A stretch of DNA of 64,000 nt, taken from Antitrichia curtipendula. Taxonomy: Eukaryota; Streptophyta; Bryopsida; Hypnales; Leucodontaceae. How positions within the stretch are numbered: the first letter of the stretch is position 1; each line of letters begins with the position of its first letter. The position numbers and the translations under genes were made by a program. The stretch spans positions 25,562,696-25,626,695 of the forward strand of contig OX579638.1 in NCBI GenBank assembly GCA_951230915.1, in the 5' to 3' direction. Under the pieces are notes generated by a model that saw only the letters and a program-made list of their open reading frames with translations, had not been told where the DNA came from and ran no database searches. Of the stretch, positions 57,601 to 64,000 are shown one piece after another.

Positions 57601-58799
57601 ATGGCTTGTTGGTACCCATCATCCCAACAACTCCATTTGTTCCATTCTATCACATGCACAAATATATCTATCCCAAGAAATTTATGACTCCATCCGATCA
57701 CATCAACAAGGCCTTTAAGGTGAAGGCATCCCATAACCGATCAAATAAGTAATTATGGACATCATGTGGTATAGTGCAAGGCAAAGCAAATATTTTTAGA
57801 GGTGCATTGATAGAAATGATGGGGATTGCAAAATTTATGGTAATTTTATTGCTTGAACTTAAATTATTATAAATTTTGGAAGGCAGACAATGCTCCAAAC
57901 CCTTAGCCAATGTCTAGACTCTTCTAATTCCAATAATTCAAGAACTACTTTCCTGCTCACTGCTTCCTAATTTCTTACTCACTATTTTGACACATGTATT
58001 TTGAACTTAGTAGTCCTAACCTTGAAAAGGAGAAAAAAGCACGTTCCAAGCTTTGATCGGAAATATGTTCTAACCTTGGTTGGAAATATTGCCCCCTATT
58101 GATTGTTGATGGGGCACCGGTTAGTAATGGGTGCCTTCACTTTACAGTAGAACCTTCCCAATGCAATACTCTCTACAACAATAACATGTTGTCAGAAAAA
58201 TAATGATTGCGGTCATGGCTTAGCAATATGAACCACATATTAAGAACATCATGCCCCTCCCTTTTATAATGCGTCCAACCAGTCCCAATCCTATTACTTT
58301 AGAGAGGTTCTAGTATATCTTACAAGGGCATAAAAGTTTTTAAGATGCATAAAAGTTTTTAGGAGTCACAGAAGCCACTGATTTCACTGAAAGTGGCTTG
58401 CTTGTGTTGGCTGACGGGTTTGTATTTTTTCCCCTTTTGCGATGGGATTAATTTCAGTTTTTTAAATAATATTAATAATATAAAATATATAAAATAAAAG
58501 TGCCCTACTTGAATTGCAAAACATAGCTTATGTTGTGACTTGAAAGCACAATTGACGACCACTTGAAAGTTGAGCAACAAAAACAGGCACCCTAAGTTAA
58601 AATCCCAGCACTGTACGGACAAACAATTTGAGGAAGGCAGTTACTGCCTCTTTTGAGTGCATAGTGACCCCCCTTACAGTACAACTTTTATCAACCTTTC
58701 TCGGTCCCCAAGCATCACATTGTGCTCATCCACGTGTCCGAAACACACATGTTTGTAAATGTACAATGATTATGGGATGTGGTCAAAGCGTAAAAACAC
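57601..58799. other. AT-rich region with repeat R3, copy 2
   Basis: No gene. About 57900-58130 matches 16470-16680 (R3). Confidence 0.5.
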
Positions 58800-59260
58800 T
58801 CATACCTGATCATTTAAGCGATTCCATACATGTTATGGAACATTCTAAGGCAATGAATGATCTACTTTCCCGTTCACCACTTCCTACTTTCTTGCTCACT
58901 ACTTTGGGACATGTGTCAAGACCTTTTTAGTCCCAAACGAGGCTTCTATTTTTGGCTTTCTGGTGCTAGATTGCACCATAAAAAATAATCTAGCTAAAAA
59001 CTACCGAAAAAAACTTGGATGAAATCGTTAGATTGTGGATGAAAATCCAATTATACACTTGTGATATGTGCTAATTTGATATTTTTCTATCTAATATGTG
59101 GATGAATGTTGAAATTTGGAACACCACTATCAATTTTGGTATCGCCACTTTGGCACTTCTTACAAAATAAAAAAAAGTCATGGTCCCAACCTTGGTTAGA
59201 AATGATTGCATCCTATAGATTGGAGATAGGTCCTTGGTCTGGGAGGGTTGCTATTATGTG
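58800..59260. repeat. Repeat R3, copy 3, split by repeat R5
   Basis: R3 sequence runs to about 58930 and resumes at about 59185. The intervening part matches R5 at 51690-51940. This suggests R5 inserted into R3, but the exact junctions are not clear. Confidence 0.5.
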
Positions 59261-59284
59261 AGCATAGGAATGTGAGTCCATGAG

Positions 59285-59440
59285 CCTAGAATACTACACA
59301 CCTATGTTGTAGGTGTATATATTGTAGAAATTGTCTATGATTATAAGGTATATATGTTACAAATACCCATATTATAGGTGTTTATGATACATACACCTTC
59401 TATAGTGTGTAGTACCTATATTATAGGTATCTATATTGTA
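59285..59440. repeat. AT-rich palindromic tract
   Basis: Repeated and inverted CACCTATRTTATAGGTGT-like motifs, similar to 13400-13470. Confidence 0.55.
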
Positions 59441-60684
59441 GACTCAATGCTCACAAGCTCGCATTCTTGGGCTCACATACTAGCACTATTGCTTGGTCTG
59501 GAATGGGCGGTTCTACCATATCTTTGTATTCAAAGATCTTTGATTTTTAGATGTAGAAACATTTGGTACAAAATCACAATATTAGAAACATAGTCTGTGC
59601 TGACAAAGAAAATGATCCACAAGTGGTTCAATCCATAAATGTTACAACAAGCATCTTGAACTAGTTTTTTGGTGCATTTTCAAAAAATGTGATGTGAGAG
59701 GGTTAAGAGCATCATCAATAGTTAAGCATCAACATTTACAAACATGCTTGGAGTCCCTCAATATTTGTTGTGCCATGTGCTATTAGAGTCAACCTAATGT
59801 CCACCTTGCCACCTCAACTTTATACTATCCATGGTTGAGAAGTGTGTTGCCTCAACAACATGGTTATTAAAAGTTTGTTGTAGTTGCTTTTTCTTTTGCC
59901 TATGGACTAGATTGCAATTGGTATAAATCTAATTTGGTCATTGCCATTTGAATATTGAGTGACAAAATAGAGAGAGGATCAAAGGGGCACTTCAATTGAT
60001 GACAAATGTGGTGTGTGGAAGAATTCAAATGTCGAAGATGTCAAGAATTTAGATGAGGCCAAGTATCCATTAGGGGGGGGTGAAAGGCCTTTGTAGAATC
60101 CACACCTTATGGAGATTCTAGTCATAAATTATAATCCTTCGAGCATGCATACATACAATTTTGATTGAATTCAATATAGAATATTATTATTATTTTAAAT
60201 ACAACAAAAAAGGGAGCCTTACTTGTCATAAGGAATATACAAATCTAATTTGTACAAATATGATTAGTGTGGAAAAAACTCTCATGAGGTATTCCTTATG
60301 CTATAATAAATTTGTATTTATAATATATGATTAAATTTAAAGCTTACTATAACCTTGGAACAACCTTGTTGTTGTTGGATACATTAAATGGATGAAAAAA
60401 ATAAAATTTTGTAGCTTTATTGCAAGTATAGAATTAATAATCTTAAGAATGCAACCAATGGATCTTAAAACATTATGCCTTGTTGAATGTGCTTATAGTT
60501 ACAAATCTTTTCAAACTACTTGTAATTTAAATCATAAAGATCATAAATTTTGTCCATTTTTTTAAAGAGTTGGTTAAGTCAATAACACTAGATTTTTGGG
60601 AAAATTGATGAATAGAGTAAAGTTGAACCTCTATACTTATTACCTTGATAAGCAATAAAAACTTATAAATTTTACAACCTTTCA
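59441..60684. other. AT-rich region, no gene seen
   Basis: A possible lone PIF-type end (TAA then GAGCATCATC) occurs at 59704-59716. No matching right end is seen. Confidence 0.4.
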
Positions 60685-61395
60685 GGGTGGTTGCAAAAAA
60701 CATTGTTCCTATTTTCCATCACAATTGGAGTGATGTTGTTAACGTCCATTATAACTTTTGAAGCACAAGTTCAATGAACATGAAATTTTTATTGGATATG
60801 TCTAACTTGATGGTAATAATATACCTTTATTTTTCAAAAATAAAATAAAATATTCAAAATTTAAAAGTAAATTTCAATTATTTGTCACAATTTGAGTTTT
60901 AGGGGTTTCACTACGTTTGGAGTACCCATTGAATTGAATAATCTGTAGTTGAAAATTTTATGATCTATTCCCACACTAGAAAGGCATATGCCTACCAAGG
61001 TTCATCTAAAATATATTATTCTATGTCCCCCACATCCATGCTAATAGAGCTCCCTCGTGCAAGCACTTTGGAATATTAAAGATGGTTTCAAGATCATTCT
61101 TTTTGTGAAATCTCATCACCATGAAGTCCTCTCAAATGTAAAATTTTTAGTTCTTTTGTAAGGAAAAATCCCTATTTCTTACAAATTAGTGTCTAGTCTC
61201 TTCAAAAATGTAGAAACTATATTTTGTGAATAATATTGACCTACATTTATTTATGTCTCAAAATTTTGGTAACACATTATTTTGAGTGTTACACTAATTA
61301 TCCATATTTTATTTTTAAATAATTTTTTCAAAAGGTCATAGTACAATGATACTATAATAAACTCTACAAAAATAATACACAGTATTTCTTGTAAG
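60685..61395. mobile_element. TIR element with GGGTCAYTGCAAG-type ends, copy 2
   Basis: Starts GGGTGGTTGCAAAAAACATTG and ends near GTATTTCTTGTAAGAATAC. The interior matches 49074-49763 in the same orientation (CACAATTGGAGTGAT, then a GAACATGAAATTTTTATTGG block). More decayed than copy 1. Confidence 0.7.
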
Positions 61396-63199
61396 AATAC
61401 TTCACCTCCCTTTTAGACCCCAAAAGAGAAATGTTAGATTTTAAATACTACTAATTCTTCATGACATCTTTTGTAAATATACTTCACTATGTATTAAAAT
61501 AGCCAAAAGGATGATAAGATAAAATACAAATTATTGTTAATAACTCAAAAGTTTTTTAATTAAATGTATGTTATTTGTTAATATCCAAAATGTTAAATAT
61601 ATTTTATTTGTTATATGTTATAATGTTGTATGTGCTAAAAATCTTCTACTCCCTATTTCTAATATATATGGAGGTTTGATTGTATTAAAAAGAACCTTTT
61701 TTATTGTGTTGGTTGGTGTTGCCTATATAGGAGACTTAAATGGTTTTATGCACAAACAAATATGACTATTCAAATAATTTTTCATGTTCACAAGTTTGGA
61801 ACAACATAAATTCAGTATAAATGCAACACTAATGATTTTGCCATCACCACATTGACAATTGTTAGTAGAAATTTTGCTTTGATGGATGACCAAATTTGAC
61901 AATGTACAAGAAATTGTAATTGCTTTATATCTTGTGTGGTTTTCATTTACAATGTTAGATATTCAAGCACTTGGATGTTGCAAGAGTCGGAAAGGTGGTA
62001 AAATAATACTTTTGCACTTGTTGAATTCCTTACCATCCTATTTATATGTAAATGTTTTAAAATTTGGCACATCCATTCCTACATTCGTTCTTTAGGAATT
62101 GGTGAGAAACTAAGTAAAGGATGTGATGCTCAAGAAAGTAATACAAATAAGATATAAATGCCATTAATTATTTTCATTCCATTTGATAGAAAGTTCTTGG
62201 GTTAGCCTTAGGCTTTGACAATAGAAGTGATTTTCAAATGTCTACAAAGGAGATAACATTTTAATATAAGAATTTGGGGCTTGGGGCAATTTGATGCAAC
62301 ACTCTACATGCTCTCTTTAAGTACAATTTCATTCATACTTCAATTTCAAGAAAAATTCAATGTCAATGACTACATGTACTTGATAATAGATAATGAACAA
62401 ATGACAAATCAAAATGTAGGACAAGGACTTTACTTGTAGCAAACTAGCAACTTGCAATGTATGGCAAAGTGTTTGATTTAGGAAATAGACTTTGGAAAAT
62501 GTTTTCTATTTGTGAATGAAACCACTAGCCTCAAAAATTTCAAAATAAGATGATATTGCTATAATTAGATGAATGTGTAACCATTTGGATGTATAAATGA
62601 TTCTTCACCCATAATTTATATATCTATGAATGTCATTAGATTCATCTCTCATTAATATTGCAAACTAGCTTGAACCTATACACTAGCACACAAAACATAT
62701 AAAATGCTTCCATACATTGGACATAAAGTTAATAGTTAAAATAAAATAATTAATAAATATGCACTTTGATCTATGTATGGGATAAGGAAATAATCTAAAA
62801 AGTTTACTTTTCATCACAAAATAACATTAAAATGACACTAATTTTACAAGTGACACTAATTTTGTGCCTTTAGTAGTAGGATAATTGAATATAGCTTGAC
62901 TCCACTCACAATGTCCAATTCACATAGAATATAAATGTTTCCATGCATAGAACTTAAAAATAATAATAAAAATAAAAATATGTCCTACCAAACTATTTTA
63001 AATTAATATCATTTAAAATTTTAAAATATTATACAAATTTCTAAACAATAAATCATTAGATTTTTGGATTCATAAATACTTTGATTTGAATCTTTGAATC
63101 ATCAAATTTTTAAATCCATAAACATTTTGATTGAAATCTATGAATGTTTTGATATGAATTTATGGATTACAAGGTTTGAATCTTAGATATGTTTGATCT

Positions 63200-63201
<2 letters not shown>

Positions 63202-63232
<31 letters not shown>
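63202..63232. repeat. (TA)n microsatellite
   Basis: About 15 TA units. Confidence 0.95.
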
Positions 63233-63234
<2 letters not shown>

Positions 63235-63324
63235 CTTATATTATAAATTTGATGATTTAAATTTTTTATTTTAATGAATTAATAAACATTTGCTTCTACA
63301 ATATATAAATTAAAGGTTATTCAA

Positions 63325-63690
63325 ATATTGTTCATCCACCTTTTAGTAAACATTGAGGCAAAAGCTATGATGGTGAGTATAAGAAGGGAAGTGTCCATTC
63401 AAGCTCCATCCTAAATATGTTAAAATCAATCCTTAGGGATGAATTAAATACAAATCAATAATATGCTCCAAGAAATGAAAAAAACATGAGAGGCTATAAA
63501 AAAAGAAAGAGAGACTAATGAAACTTCTTGTCTATCCAATCTTCATCTACTTTTTAGTAGCCATTGAGGCAAAAGTCATGACGATGAGCACATGAATCGT
63601 AGTGCCCATCCTAGCTCCATTCTAAGTATGTTGAAATCAATCCTCCCTATGGATGAATTAAATGAAAATCAATAACATGCTCCCCCAAAG
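63325..63690. repeat. Two-copy tandem duplication, period about 211 bp
   Basis: CATTGAGGCAAAAG occurs at 63351 and again at about 63562. Both are followed by GATGGTGAG or GATGAGCAC, an AAGCTCCAT or TAGCTCCAT block, ATGTT-AAATCAATCCT and GATGAATTAAAT. Confidence 0.8.
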
Positions 63691-63784
63691 GAAAACAACA
63701 ACAAAGGGAATTAAAAAATTAAGAAGCAAGACTGCTGAAAAATTCTTGCCTAAAAAATAATAAAAGACTACTACCAATGAAGAA

Positions 63785-63835
63785 GGCTTAAATCAATCAT
63801 CCAATCAATCATTCCATCAATCATCCAATCATCTT
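63785..63835. repeat. Short (AATCATCC)n-like tract
   Basis: Imperfect repeats of CAATCATCCAAT and CAATCATTCCAT. Confidence 0.8.
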
Positions 63836-64000
63836 GTTACAAAACTTCAAAAGTCACAAAAAGCAAGGCATATTTATAGATTGCACAAATGATGGCCAAC
63901 AACCAATTTTCCTTTTTCTAAGTTTCTTAACCCTTTAGTGTCTAAGAAGCCCAAATTGGGTCTCACGATTTTTTAAGCAATGTTGAAGAGTTTATATGGA

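Larger units (their letters stand above)
61396..64000. other. AT-rich region, no gene seen
   Basis: No supportable gene; short open frames are AT-driven. Contains the simple and tandem repeats listed separately. Confidence 0.5.

Overview
The window looks like nuclear DNA of a land plant. It holds two genes with clear plant character: an intron-rich NF-YB (CCAAT-binding histone-fold) gene at about 6.7-11.7 kb and an intronless AP2/ERF transcription factor gene at 53.7-55.1 kb. Each sits in a short GC-richer island. The rest is strongly AT-rich and is almost entirely DNA-transposon debris. I see no LTR retrotransposon, rRNA, tRNA or CRISPR. A full piggyBac element, Tc1-type DD34E relics and many TTAA-flanked elements are unusual for angiosperms, so a non-seed land plant (bryophyte, lycophyte or fern) is my best guess. 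Nothing in the sequence proves the lineage.

Layout. 58-5224 is a CACTA-type fold-back MITE split by a complete piggyBac transposon (126-5085) that encodes an apparently intact 990-residue transposase. 6.7-11.7 kb is the NF-YB gene with seven coding exons, a probable 5' UTR intron, and a possible short isoform ending in intron 3. From 12 to 52 kb there are no supportable host genes. This stretch holds at least eight complete non-autonomous elements with TTAA target duplications and CCCCTAAA- or CCCCTCAC-type ends, plus several decayed ones. It also holds PIF/Harbinger-type elements (TTA/TAA duplications, GAGCATCYC ends) carrying a large palindrome, smaller MITEs, and two dead Tc1-like transposase genes. 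52.1-57.4 kb is the ERF island, with a three-unit tandem repeat just 3' of the gene. 57.4-64 kb is AT-rich repeat debris and simple-sequence tracts.

How things fit together. Much of the history can be read from nesting, because empty sites can be rebuilt from target duplications, from palindromic partners or from paralogous copies. The best cases are piggyBac in MITE (58-5224), a four-level nest at about 23.6-25.5 kb, and a Tc1 relic split by a MITE that is itself split by another element (48.7-50.5 kb). The piggyBac ends (CCCTAGACYGCCC) differ from those of the small TTAA elements (CCCCTAAARG), so those elements were probably moved by a different piggyBac-type transposase. The most puzzling signal is a short module, ATAACTTTTGA followed by an AAAT/ATGAAATTTTT-like stretch. 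It recurs across repeat families whose ends are unrelated and is often spaced about 155-160 bp apart inside one element.
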